From contig DASTRY010000046.1 in the NCBI GenBank assembly GCA_035760965.1, positions 1-55,986 on the forward strand: 55,986 nucleotides of DNA, in the 5' to 3' direction. This DNA is from JADGHX01 sp035760965. Its GTDB lineage: Bacteria; Pseudomonadota; Gammaproteobacteria; Steroidobacterales; Steroidobacteraceae. The translations under genes were made by a program, and so were the position numbers. Below, in pieces: positions 17,393-25,866 of this stretch (positions are counted from its first letter, which is position 1; each line of letters begins with the position of its first letter). The notes below the pieces were generated by a model. The model saw nothing but the letters and a program-made list of their open reading frames with translations. It was not told the origin of the DNA and made no database searches.

Positions 17393-20300
17393 TCAGAATC
17401 GACCGCGCACCCCCAGCATCAACTGCCGTCCCGGCTCGTAGATCGTCTGCGGCGCGTTGGCGAACTGGAAGTTCGTGCGCTGCTTCTTGTTGAACAGGTT
17501 GATCGCGTCGAAGGTCACCTCGAACTTCGTCTGCCAATCGAAGAAGTGCGACAGATCGAGGCTCGACGAGAAGTCCCACTGCTCGTAGTCGTCGGCGATG
17601 AAGGCGGCGAGCGGGATGCCGTTCTGGTTGGTGCCCGAAGCGATCGAGCCCTTCGTGAAGGTCTCCGCGAGCCGCGCGCTCACGCCGTGGTTCTCGTAGT
17701 AGAGCGTGAAGTTGTACGTGTGCGGTGCCACGCCGACGGCCACCGCAGGCGCGGCGCCCTTGCCGGATTGGTTGATCAGCGTCATGTTGGCCGCGAAGCC
17801 GAGGCCATCGAGACCCCAGCGACCGACCAGCGCATCGAGCGGCTGCACCCAGTTGAGCTCGAGGCCGTTCACGGTGAGCGCACCGCTCGCGTTGACCTGC
17901 TGCTGCAGGTTCACGAACGCCGCGTCCGGGCCGCCGCGCGCATTGATGTTCGTCTGCTGCGTCGGGGTCAGCGTGTCGAACGTGACGCCGAACGCCGCGA
18001 GATCGCTGAACGGCACGGTCTTGATGCCCACCACCGTGAAGCCGGTGACGCGCTTGCGGAACGCGGCGATGCCCCAGTACCCCTCGCGGCCGGTGTAGTA
18101 CTCGAAGCCGAGATCGAGGTTCTCGGAGATGAATGGCTCGAGCGCCGGGTTACCGACCGAGCCGACATCCGCCGACGGTGAGCTGAAGTTCAGCCCGGGC
18201 AGCATCGCGTTCGGGTCCGGCCGCGTCATCGTGCGCGACGCGGCGCCACGCACCACCGCCTGATCCGTGACGTTGTACGCGATCTCGAACGACGGCAGCG
18301 TGTTGTTGTACGTGTGGTCGAACTCGACGAAGTTCACGATGTTCGGATAACGCGAACCGTCGAAGGCGGGATCGGTTGCCCGGGTGAGCGGCGGATTGTT
18401 GGTGGGATTGGTGACCTCGGCATTGCGGGGATCCGCAATCGACACCTGACCGCCGATCGTCTGCTCGGTGCGCACGCGGCGGACACCGGCGGTGTAGCGC
18501 AGCGTGTGGTCGTTGATCTCCGTCCGCCCGGTCAACTCGAAGTAGGCGCCCGTGATCTTCTCGCGCACGAGGCCGCCGCTTGCGCCCGTGTTGGTGCCGC
18601 CGGATTCCGGCGCGCTGTCGTGGAACGCGGCGTAGTTCGCATCGTTCTTGAAGCGATTCCAATCGAGCGTGATGAAGCCGTCCGGACCCGGCATCAGATA
18701 CTGCTGGAACGCCGACGCGGGAATCAGCGAGCCTTGATAGCCCACGGGTCCCGTCTGACCGGCCGTGAAGCCCGTACCGAAACCGGGATAACGCGGATAG
18801 TTCGACGGTAGCGACGCGACGTCCGTGTTGACGAGGCCTTCGCACGGCGGCTGTCCGTTCGGGCCCGGTACGAAGACCGTCGGGTTGTTGCCGCACACGG
18901 CGTTCTGCCATGCCTGGCTGTTGTCGAATCCACGGATGCGCCGCATGACGTCGTCGTACGACGCGCCGACGTGGAAGTTGGCGGCATCCCACTTGGCCCA
19001 CGTGAGATTCGTGCGCGCCCCCTTCGTCTCGGTGGTGCGCCGCTCGTCCTGAATGTTCACGCGCGCGCCCGGCCAGTTGAAGTTGGCGGGGTTGTTGAGA
19101 TCGACGCTGGACGTGACGCGCGGTGTGCCGTCGTTCACGTAGTCGACGGTCAGGCCCGAATTGGGCGTGGTGATCGCGAGCACGCTCGGCGATTCGCGAT
19201 GGAACCAGCTGTGCGTCTTGTTCGCGTCGAAATCGAGCTTCCAGGTATCGTTGATCTGCCACTCGAGGCCCGGATTGGTGCCCCAGAACTCCGTGTCCTC
19301 GATGAACGGCCGGTACTCGAGGAAGAACTGCGCATTCGCGTACGTCGCTTTCGTCACGACGCAACCGTTCGCGCAATCGCTGCGATCGACCTGCATGTTC
19401 AGCGGGATCGCCGCACCGTTGCGGCCCACCCAGTTCATGTCGATGCGCTGGAGGTCGTTCGACTTCTTGCCGTACATCGAGTCGACATAGAAATGCAGCG
19501 CGTTCGTCGGACGGAGCTCGAGGCTCACAATGCCGTTGTAGCGATCCTTCGTACCGTACTCGTCCATCGGACGGCTCAGGCGCGGAATGATCGCGTTGTC
19601 GATCTGCTGGATCGTGAGGCCCGGATTGTGCGCGAGCAGGAAGGCCTGGTTGATCTGCTCGCCCGGTGTGAGACCGTTGCCCGCGTTCGTCGGAACCGTC
19701 GCGGGAATGGTCCAGTTGCCGCCGCCCGTCGTGTTACAGCCCGACGCGAGACACTGCGCCTGCGCCTGCGTGATACCGGGATTGGAACCGGAGGGCGGCG
19801 TCACGACCGTAAGATTCGGGTTGGTCCAACCGATCGTCTCGTAGCCCGGCGTGCGTACCTGGTTGCGTACACCGGCGAGACCGATCAGCGCGCCGAACGT
19901 ATCCCACGTCTTGCTTGCGAGCACCGAGCCGCGCTTGCCGTACGAGTCCGCGGTGCTGCTGTCCATGCCCTGCAAGGCAAACGTCACGTGCTGCCCGCCG
20001 CCGCCATCGAATGGCCGCGCGCTGCGCATGTTCACGGTGCCGGCGGCGCCGCCTTCGAGCATGCTCGCGGACGAGCTCTTGTGCACCGTCAGCTGCGTGA
20101 AGAGCTCCGTCGGAAAGAGGTCGAGGTCGACTTCACGATTGGTGCTCTGCGCATCCGTACGGCCCGTCGATGCCACGGCGACCGGTGCATTGTTCAGCAG
20201 GATGCGCGTGAAGTTCGTGCCGAGCCCGCGGATCGCGATGTTCACGCCTTCGCCCGAGATCTCGCGGGTGATCGTGATGCCGGGGACGCGATTGAAGGAT

Positions 20301-20563
20301 TCGGCGATGTTCGTATCGGGAAACTTGCCGATGTCTTCCGCGAAGATCGAATCGCTGAAGCCGGTCGACTCTTTCTTGGCCTCGGTCGAGCTCTGGAGGC
20401 TCGCCCGGATGCCCGTGACCACCACTTCCTCGAGCTGGTCGGGCGGTCGAGATGGTGTGGCGGGTGCCTGTTGGGCGCCGGCGGTGCCGGCGATGGTGAG
20501 CAAGCAAGTCGAGCCGGCGAGCGCCGACCCCAAGCGATTCCTCGCGAACGCACGTCTACGCAT
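17393..20563 (-). CDS. TonB-dependent outer-membrane receptor for xylan oligosaccharides
   Basis: Imports large substrates across the outer membrane, here probably decorated xylo-oligosaccharides. The 1056-residue protein has a signal peptide (LAGSTCLLTIAGTAGAQ), a TonB-box-like EEVVVTGIRASL, a plug with PDTNIAESFNRVPGITITRE and IRGLGTNFTRILLNN, and a long barrel ending in the terminal aromatic GVRGRF. This is the Caulobacter/Xanthomonas-type TonB receptor subfamily tied to plant polysaccharides. ATG 20563 follows GGGGGGAAC. A xyl-box lies 74 bases upstream and the CE15-exuT pair lies directly downstream, which supports the substrate. No SusD homologue is present. Confidence 0.9.
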   Translation of the reverse strand: MRRRAFARNRLGSALAGSTCLLTIAGTAGAQQAPATPSRPPDQLEEVVVTGIRASLQSSTEAKKESTGFSDSIFAEDIGKFPDTNIAESFNRVPGITITREISGEGVNIAIRGLGTNFTRILLNNAPVAVASTGRTDAQSTNREVDLDLFPTELFTQLTVHKSSSASMLEGGAAGTVNMRSARPFDGGGGQHVTFALQGMDSSTADSYGKRGSVLASKTWDTFGALIGLAGVRNQVRTPGYETIGWTNPNLTVVTPPSGSNPGITQAQAQCLASGCNTTGGGNWTIPATVPTNAGNGLTPGEQINQAFLLAHNPGLTIQQIDNAIIPRLSRPMDEYGTKDRYNGIVSLELRPTNALHFYVDSMYGKKSNDLQRIDMNWVGRNGAAIPLNMQVDRSDCANGCVVTKATYANAQFFLEYRPFIEDTEFWGTNPGLEWQINDTWKLDFDANKTHSWFHRESPSVLAITTPNSGLTVDYVNDGTPRVTSSVDLNNPANFNWPGARVNIQDERRTTETKGARTNLTWAKWDAANFHVGASYDDVMRRIRGFDNSQAWQNAVCGNNPTVFVPGPNGQPPCEGLVNTDVASLPSNYPRYPGFGTGFTAGQTGPVGYQGSLIPASAFQQYLMPGPDGFITLDWNRFKNDANYAAFHDSAPESGGTNTGASGGLVREKITGAYFELTGRTEINDHTLRYTAGVRRVRTEQTIGGQVSIADPRNAEVTNPTNNPPLTRATDPAFDGSRYPNIVNFVEFDHTYNNTLPSFEIAYNVTDQAVVRGAASRTMTRPDPNAMLPGLNFSSPSADVGSVGNPALEPFISENLDLGFEYYTGREGYWGIAAFRKRVTGFTVVGIKTVPFSDLAAFGVTFDTLTPTQQTNINARGGPDAAFVNLQQQVNASGALTVNGLELNWVQPLDALVGRWGLDGLGFAANMTLINQSGKGAAPAVAVGVAPHTYNFTLYYENHGVSARLAETFTKGSIASGTNQNGIPLAAFIADDYEQWDFSSSLDLSHFFDWQTKFEVTFDAINLFNKKQRTNFQFANAPQTIYEPGRQLMLGVRGRF

Positions 20564-20636
20564 GTTCCCCCCTTGATCGAGACGACGGTTGTCGCGGCAG
20601 CGCCAGAGTGCGGCCGTGTGACTCGACGTGTTTTGA

Positions 20637-20650
20637 TGGTAGCGCTCACA
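20637..20650. promoter_or_regulatory. xyl-box operator upstream of the TonB receptor
   Basis: TGGTAGCGCTCACA matches the recalled xyl-box TGGTAGCGCTAACA at 13 of 14 positions. It lies 74 bases upstream of the receptor start, where it would control the receptor-CE15-exuT unit. Confidence 0.78.
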
Positions 20651-20787
20651 TTTTGGATTTGCAAACTGTGGTGTGCGCGGAACAAGCGACCCGCAGCCGA
20701 TCTGCGGCCGCAGCGATGTTGCGCGAAATCCTCGGTCGGGTGCGGGTTGCGCGCGACAACAGGGACCGTAACGGCGGAGGACGACTG

Positions 20788-20801
20788 TGATAACGGTATC
20801 A
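20788..20801. promoter_or_regulatory. LacI-type operator-like palindrome upstream of the GH3 remnant
   Basis: TGATAACGGTATCA is palindromic at 12 of 14 positions with a central CG, the usual form of a LacI-family operator, but its core differs from the xyl-box. It stands 42 bases before the first codon of the GH3 remnant and may be the old control site of that gene. Confidence 0.45.
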
Positions 20802-20842
20802 GTCTCTCGCGTTGCGCGGCGGCATCGAGGGCGCGCCACACC

Positions 20843-21466
20843 GTGAGCTCCCTCCAGGGTATCCAGGCGAAACTCGGGAACCGCGTGCGCGTTGTGACTG
20901 CCGAAGGCGTGCGACTCACCGACAAGGGCGATTGGAATGTGGATGAAGTGGTACTTGCTGATCCTCAGGAAAATCGCCGCCGGATCGCGCAAGCAGTGCA
21001 AGTCGCGCAAGGCGCCGATGCCATCGTGCTCGCGCTTGGCGGCAGCGCGGCGACGAGCCGCGAAGCCTGGGCCGACAATCATCTCGGCGATACCCCTTCT
21101 CTCGAGCTCATGGGCGAGCAGAACGAGCTCGCGCGCGCCCTGTTCGCGCTCGGCAAGCCATTGGTGGTCGTGCTCATCAACGGCCGCCCGCAGGCAGTGG
21201 CCGAAATCGCCGCTCGTGCCAACACGCTCCTCGAAGGCTGGTGTCTCGGCCAGGAGGGCGGCACGGCGCTCGCCGACATCCTGTTCGGCGACGCGAATCC
21301 CGGTGGGAGGTTACCGGTAACGATTCCGCGCTCGCTCGACCCCAGCGCGCTCGCGCTCTGGGACAAGAACATGCGGCACGTGGTCGAGCCGGGCGAATTT
21401 CAGGTCATGGTGGGACCGAATTCGCGCGATCTGCAGCGCGCCTCGTTCGTCGTCACTCGATCGTGA
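20843..21466 (+). pseudogene. GH3 beta-xylosidase/beta-glucosidase remnant
   Basis: A 207-codon open frame matching only the C-terminal half of a GH3 enzyme. The (beta/alpha)6 sandwich domain is clear: NRVRVVTAEGVRLT, DAIVLALGGSAATSREAWADNHLGD, LGKPLVVVLINGRPQ, LLEGWCLGQEGGTALADILFGDANPGGRLPVTIPRS. It jumps straight from there to the last strand of the fibronectin-III-like domain (ALALWDKNMRHVVEPGEFQVMVG), so about 130 residues are missing in frame. The whole N-terminal catalytic barrel (~400 residues) is also absent. No enzyme activity is expected. GTG 20843 is the first plausible start; the stop overlaps that of the convergent OmpA-fusion gene by 14 bases. Confidence 0.85.
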
Positions 21467-23276
21467 ACCACTGCACCTCGACGCGGCGGTTCTGATCCGA
21501 CTGCTGGCTCACCGGCTCTTCCCAGCCGCGGCCGACCGTCTCGATGCGCGAGGCGTCGAGGTCTTTGTGGCGAGCGAGCAGCGCGTCCTTCACTGCGGTG
21601 GCGCGCTGCCTCGACAGCTCCATAGCTTGCAGCGCCATGCTGCGCACCAGCTCCTCACCGCCCTGCGCGCGAAACTCACCGATGCGGGCACTGTCGACGT
21701 GTCCGCGTAACAGCACCGTCGAGCCCGGGCTCACCTGCAAGAAGCGCTTGATCGTGTCGAGGTACTCGACGTTCGCCTGCGCCTGCGCGTCGAGGTTCGC
21801 CGAGTTCGGCTGGAAGAAGAACCGGATGTCCTTCTTCAGCAGCGGATCGTTCTCGAGCGAGGCTTGCCGCGCCTGGCGGATGGGCGCGATGGCGATGCGC
21901 TGGTCCGCGTAGAGGCCTTTCTTCGCAAGCGCCGTGAGCGCGCTCGTGTCGACGAACCGCGCCGGATCCGTCGGGTTCTTGATGATGCTGCCGTACGCCA
22001 GCACCGATGACTGGAAGATGCCGCCGAACGACCCTGCAACATCGAGCGTGCCGCTGAAGAAGGCCTGATTCTCCGGCAGATTCGACAGATGCACGTGCGA
22101 GAGCTCGGTGCGCGCCTTCGCGTCGTCCCATTTGAAAGCCGCCGCGACGAGGCCGATGTACTGATCCGGCGAGTCGCGCAGCAGATGATTGCCTTCCAGC
22201 ACGCCGTGCACGAGCCCGCGCACGATGTCGGGATTCTGCTTCGCGAATTCCTTGTTCAGCGTGAGCACATCCGCGATCACGAGCAGGTTGCGGTTGGATA
22301 CGAGCACCTTCGCCCGTCCGTGCGCGGCCTCGACCACCTCGTCCGTCCGAGGCGTCCAGCCGACGCAGCCATTCAACCGCGGTGCGCTGCGCGTCAGCTC
22401 GTGCTGGTACGCGTCGCAGGCGACGAACGCGTCGTCGTAGAACACGATGCCGAGCTCGTTCGCGGCGGGCTTCGCATCGAGATCGCGCAGCACGCGCACC
22501 GGCACGCCGGCCTCTTGCGCGAGGTAACGGATGAAAAACTCGCTCTCGTTGAACTGCGACGCGGCGAGACGCTTGCCCGCGAGCGCATTCACGGAGGTGA
22601 GCCCGGAATCGACGACCACCATATCCGCGCCGCGCGAGTAGCCGATCTGCACCGGCACCACGGCCTCGAACTGGCGCCCGAGCACCGCGAGCGCATCCGC
22701 CGTCGTGGCGGTGGCCGCGAGCTTGCCGTTGTTGAGCTTCGACCACGTCTCGCTCTCGCTCACCGTCAGCTTCACCTGGAAGCCGTAGTTCTTCGCGAAG
22801 AACGAGTCGGGATTCGGCTCGAGGCCACCGTTCGCGACGATGATGCCGCCGTAGCCGGCGTACTCGCTCAGGTCGATCTCGACGATCTTGTTTTTCGGCA
22901 CGTACGGCGCCGGCGCCTCGAGCACCGGCGTGCCGGTGACAGGCTCGATCGGCGTGGGCACATCGCCGGCCGGCGCTTCGGCAACCGGCGCGCTCGCGTC
23001 TGCCGCTGCCGGCGTTTCCGACGCTGCGTGCCGATTCTTGAGGACCAGCCATCCGCCGAGCCCGATCAGCCCGACGATGAGGATGGCCGTGAGAATGTTG
23101 CCAAGAGCGGAGCCGCGGGCGCGTGCGCGTCGTGAGACCCATGCGCACCGCGACGCGCCCACAGGCCGCGAGCCCCGTGCAGCCCGCGACGCGGCTGCAG
23201 GCGCCGAGCCCGCTGCAGCGAGCGAGACGTGTCGAGTCCGTGGCAAAGCGGCGTGCGAATGCAGTCGAGAGGTCAT
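21453..23276 (-). CDS. Membrane-anchored periplasmic-binding/OmpA fusion protein
   Basis: A 607-residue protein of unknown function. Residues ~1-55 are Ala/Arg-rich and cytoplasmic, ~57-79 form one membrane helix (ILTAILIVGLIGLGGWLVL), ~82-125 are a Pro/Ala linker, and ~128-450 resemble an ABC-type substrate-binding protein of the NMT1/taurine/phosphate group. Residues ~470-607 are an OmpA-type peptidoglycan-binding domain (LLRGHVDSARI, RAQGGEELVRSMALQAMELSRQRA, GRGWEEPV, NRRVEV). It is the last gene of the PspA operon, its ATG overlapping the previous stop as ATGA. It probably senses or binds a periplasmic ligand while tied to both the inner membrane and cell wall. No ABC permease or ATPase is nearby. 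Confidence 0.8.
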   Translation of the reverse strand: MTSRLHSHAALPRTRHVSLAAAGSAPAAASRAARGSRPVGASRCAWVSRRARARGSALGNILTAILIVGLIGLGGWLVLKNRHAASETPAAADASAPVAEAPAGDVPTPIEPVTGTPVLEAPAPYVPKNKIVEIDLSEYAGYGGIIVANGGLEPNPDSFFAKNYGFQVKLTVSESETWSKLNNGKLAATATTADALAVLGRQFEAVVPVQIGYSRGADMVVVDSGLTSVNALAGKRLAASQFNESEFFIRYLAQEAGVPVRVLRDLDAKPAANELGIVFYDDAFVACDAYQHELTRSAPRLNGCVGWTPRTDEVVEAAHGRAKVLVSNRNLLVIADVLTLNKEFAKQNPDIVRGLVHGVLEGNHLLRDSPDQYIGLVAAAFKWDDAKARTELSHVHLSNLPENQAFFSGTLDVAGSFGGIFQSSVLAYGSIIKNPTDPARFVDTSALTALAKKGLYADQRIAIAPIRQARQASLENDPLLKKDIRFFFQPNSANLDAQAQANVEYLDTIKRFLQVSPGSTVLLRGHVDSARIGEFRAQGGEELVRSMALQAMELSRQRATAVKDALLARHKDLDASRIETVGRGWEEPVSQQSDQNRRVEVQWFTIE

Positions 23277-24154
23277 TGCGAAACTCCCTGTTGCCGTTTC
23301 TTCTTCGCCCGCGACGAAGCGGACGACATGCGCTGCCCGAGGAGCTCAGGCGGCGGCGGTTCATCGGTGAAGGATTCGAAGCCCGCGAACAGCTCACGCT
23401 GGTCCTTGAGCCAGCGGTTCGCCTCGTTCAGCGAAGCCGAGAGCGCATCGACTGATCGCGCGACGCTGCCTTCGTCCGTCGCCAGCAGCGCCTGCTCTCG
23501 CACGAGCGAGAGCTGCTGGCGCAGACGCGCGATCTCCGCATCGACGAACTCGCAGCGGCGCGAGGCCAGCGCGTGCGCATTGCGCCGCGACTGGATCACC
23601 GTGAGCTGACTTTCGAGGCTCGCCTTCAGCTCCGGCTCGATGTCGCTCTTGCTGAGCCGATCCGTGAGCTGACGCTGCTGGTCTTCGAGATCGCGCTGCT
23701 CGCGTGCCCCCGCTTCGATCACTTCGCGCAAGGCGGAGCGTGCGTTCAACAGCTTGAGATGCAGCCACACGAGTTGCCGAACGTCCGCTAGCTGTGTGGG
23801 GAAGGCGCCGGCGCGCGTCAGAATGTCCGTGAGCGAGGCGCCCTGCTGCTCCATGTCGGCCTGCGCGCGGCGCTCGTCCTCGCTCAGACGCGAGATCAGC
23901 GACTCGTACTGCGCACTCCACTGCGTCGACCCGCCGAAGGCTTCCGCGTCTACGGCTGCTCGGAACCGCGCGTTCGACGACAGCCACGACAGGTACAGCC
24001 CCTCGAGGCCCGCACCGATCAGCCAGAAGCCCGGATCGAGAAACGCGCCGAGCAGAGCGAAGGCCGCGAGCCCGAACCAGTTCGGCGGAATCGGCATGCC
24101 GAACGGCCGCGCGTTGAAAGCCGCGGCGAGATACGAACGGCGTTTCCCGTTCAT
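23273..24154 (-). CDS. Coiled-coil inner-membrane protein of the PspA operon
   Basis: A 293-residue protein not assigned to a named family. Residues ~20-60 hold two closely spaced hydrophobic segments (NWFGLAAFALLGAFL and FWLIGAGLEGLYLSWL), probably a membrane hairpin. From ~75 to 260 it is rich in Glu, Arg, Gln and Leu with heptad-like spacing, predicted as long cytoplasmic coiled coil. The C-terminus is basic (SRAKKKRQQG). The ATG overlaps the ATPase stop and its own stop overlaps the next ATG, so it is made in fixed ratio with its neighbours. It could anchor PspA or the ATPase to the membrane; this is inference. Confidence 0.75.
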   Translation of the reverse strand: MNGKRRSYLAAAFNARPFGMPIPPNWFGLAAFALLGAFLDPGFWLIGAGLEGLYLSWLSSNARFRAAVDAEAFGGSTQWSAQYESLISRLSEDERRAQADMEQQGASLTDILTRAGAFPTQLADVRQLVWLHLKLLNARSALREVIEAGAREQRDLEDQQRQLTDRLSKSDIEPELKASLESQLTVIQSRRNAHALASRRCEFVDAEIARLRQQLSLVREQALLATDEGSVARSVDALSASLNEANRWLKDQRELFAGFESFTDEPPPPELLGQRMSSASSRAKKKRQQGVSQ

Positions 24155-25809
24155 GCGCCCGGCTTGGCGTTCGCGGCGAAGTGGCGGAGCGCCTCGGGAA
24201 CGAACGACAGGTCGGTCGCCTCGCGCACGGCGAGACGCATCTGCGCATCGAGCACGTCTTGGGGCACTGGGTTCTGATACCCCTCGAGGCAGCGCGCGAG
24301 CGCCGCGCCGCCGGGGACATTCTCGGTGCGCGCCACGCGATACGCCTTCACAACGAGCGCTTCGGCGGCGCCCGGGGTGAGCATCACCGGCAGCCGCGAT
24401 TCGATCGCCTTCATGTCCGCGGCGGCGATCTCGAGCTCGTAGCGCCGCGCGAGCGCCATGATGAGCCCGCTGCTTTCCGCTTGCGTCGTCGTCGGCAGGA
24501 TGGGGACCTTGAAGTCGATGCGGCCCGGCCGCTTGAGGTCGACCTCGATCAGGTCCGGCCGCGAGGACGCGAGCACCCACACGACCTTGCCGCGATTGGC
24601 GGTGTCCGACATCTCCTGCGCGATCATCGAGTACAGGCGGCCCGACAAGCCGCTGTCGCCCGAGCCGGACTCGCGCCGTCCGAGCGTCTGATCCGCCTCG
24701 TCGATGAACACGATGCAGCGCCCGAGCGCGCGGATCAGCCGGAAGATCTTCTCGAGATTGCCCTCGCTCGAGCCGACCCACTTGTCGCGGAAGTTCTTCA
24801 GCTTCACGACCGGCACGCCCGCCTCGCCCGCGAGACATTCGACGAGGAACGTCTTGCCCGTGCCGATCGGCCCGCAGAGCAGATACCCCATCGGCAGCGC
24901 CTTCAGGTCGTTCGCCCGCCAGAGCGCCACGTCCTGCCGCAGCCATTTCTTCAGCGCGTCCTGCCCGTGATAGTCGTCGAGCGTGCGCTTCGACTCGACG
25001 AACTCGACGAGCCCCGGCGCGTCGTATTCGACCATCTCCTTCTTCAGCAGCGCGAGGTCCGACGACTGCAGGACGTGGTTCAGATGCGCGCGCATCTTCG
25101 TGAGCTGCTCGAGTGTGCTCACAGACACGCCCGTCAGCGCCGCCGCGAGCGACGGCAGGTCCGTCTCCGCCGGAATCGTTTGCGAGAACTGGCTCTGCAA
25201 CAGCGCGAGCGCGTCCTGCAGCTCGGGGATCGACGGCAGCGGCACGCGCACGCGCGAGGCTTGCGGCGCGTAGGCGATGAGCGGCTCGAGGTCGTTCAAG
25301 TTGTCGGAGATCAGCAGGCTCGCGAAGGGAATCTGCGTGAACGGCGCGCCCGAGGCCCACTCGCGCACGAGGCTCGTCAAGCTGCCGTGCTCGAAACCGC
25401 TGCCGTCCGCGGGCAGGATCTGGTCCGCGCCGCGCAGGATGACGGCGACTTGCACGTTGTCGCTGCGGCCGAGCGTGTGCAGATTGCCGAGGTAGCGCGC
25501 GTAGCGGCTGACGAAGCGCACCGCTTCGAGCGGCTCGTGCGGCAGGCTGCGCATCGCCGCAGGGATCCATTGCGTCAGGCGTTCGCCGCCGCGTTCGACC
25601 GTGAGGCCGTTGCCGAGATCGTAGGCGAAGATCACCCCGAAGCCGGCCAGCAGCTCATCCTGGATGTAGCGCTCGATGGTGACGAGGCGTCCGCCCACGG
25701 CGAGCCGGTCGTGCACGTTCCCGTAGAGAATGAACTGCCCGGAGGCGCCACTCTCGAATGCGATGGACAGCTCGGCGGCCCATTCCGGCGCACCTTTCGG
25801 TGCTGGCAT
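24151..25809 (-). CDS. AAA+ ATPase, Vps4/Ycf46-like, PspA partner
   Basis: A 552-residue ATPase. The C-terminal half is a canonical AAA domain: Walker A GPIGTGKT near residue 313, pore-loop motif KWVGSSEGNLEK near 343, Walker B CIVFIDEADQ near 368, sensor 1 VWVLASS near 415 and arginine finger RPGRID near 430. The N-terminal ~260 residues look like a degenerate second ATPase domain without Walker A, the plan seen in Ycf46. The pore loop KWVGSSE resembles that of Vps4, the ATPase that remodels ESCRT-III. Since PspA belongs to the ESCRT-III superfamily and is encoded 57 bases upstream, this enzyme may remodel PspA polymers. GGGAGAGG precedes the ATG. Confidence 0.85.
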   Translation of the reverse strand: MPAPKGAPEWAAELSIAFESGASGQFILYGNVHDRLAVGGRLVTIERYIQDELLAGFGVIFAYDLGNGLTVERGGERLTQWIPAAMRSLPHEPLEAVRFVSRYARYLGNLHTLGRSDNVQVAVILRGADQILPADGSGFEHGSLTSLVREWASGAPFTQIPFASLLISDNLNDLEPLIAYAPQASRVRVPLPSIPELQDALALLQSQFSQTIPAETDLPSLAAALTGVSVSTLEQLTKMRAHLNHVLQSSDLALLKKEMVEYDAPGLVEFVESKRTLDDYHGQDALKKWLRQDVALWRANDLKALPMGYLLCGPIGTGKTFLVECLAGEAGVPVVKLKNFRDKWVGSSEGNLEKIFRLIRALGRCIVFIDEADQTLGRRESGSGDSGLSGRLYSMIAQEMSDTANRGKVVWVLASSRPDLIEVDLKRPGRIDFKVPILPTTTQAESSGLIMALARRYELEIAAADMKAIESRLPVMLTPGAAEALVVKAYRVARTENVPGGAALARCLEGYQNPVPQDVLDAQMRLAVREATDLSFVPEALRHFAANAKPGA

Positions 25810-25866
25810 CTAGGAAACCTCTCCCGTTGCGCGGCCAGGGCGGCGCGGGGCTCGCATCCTCATCGC

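Noticed and set aside
18971..20842. Plus-strand frame extending the GH3 remnant to over 800 codons
   Set aside because: The upstream part is antisense to the TonB receptor and has no GH3 similarity; homology begins only near 20843.
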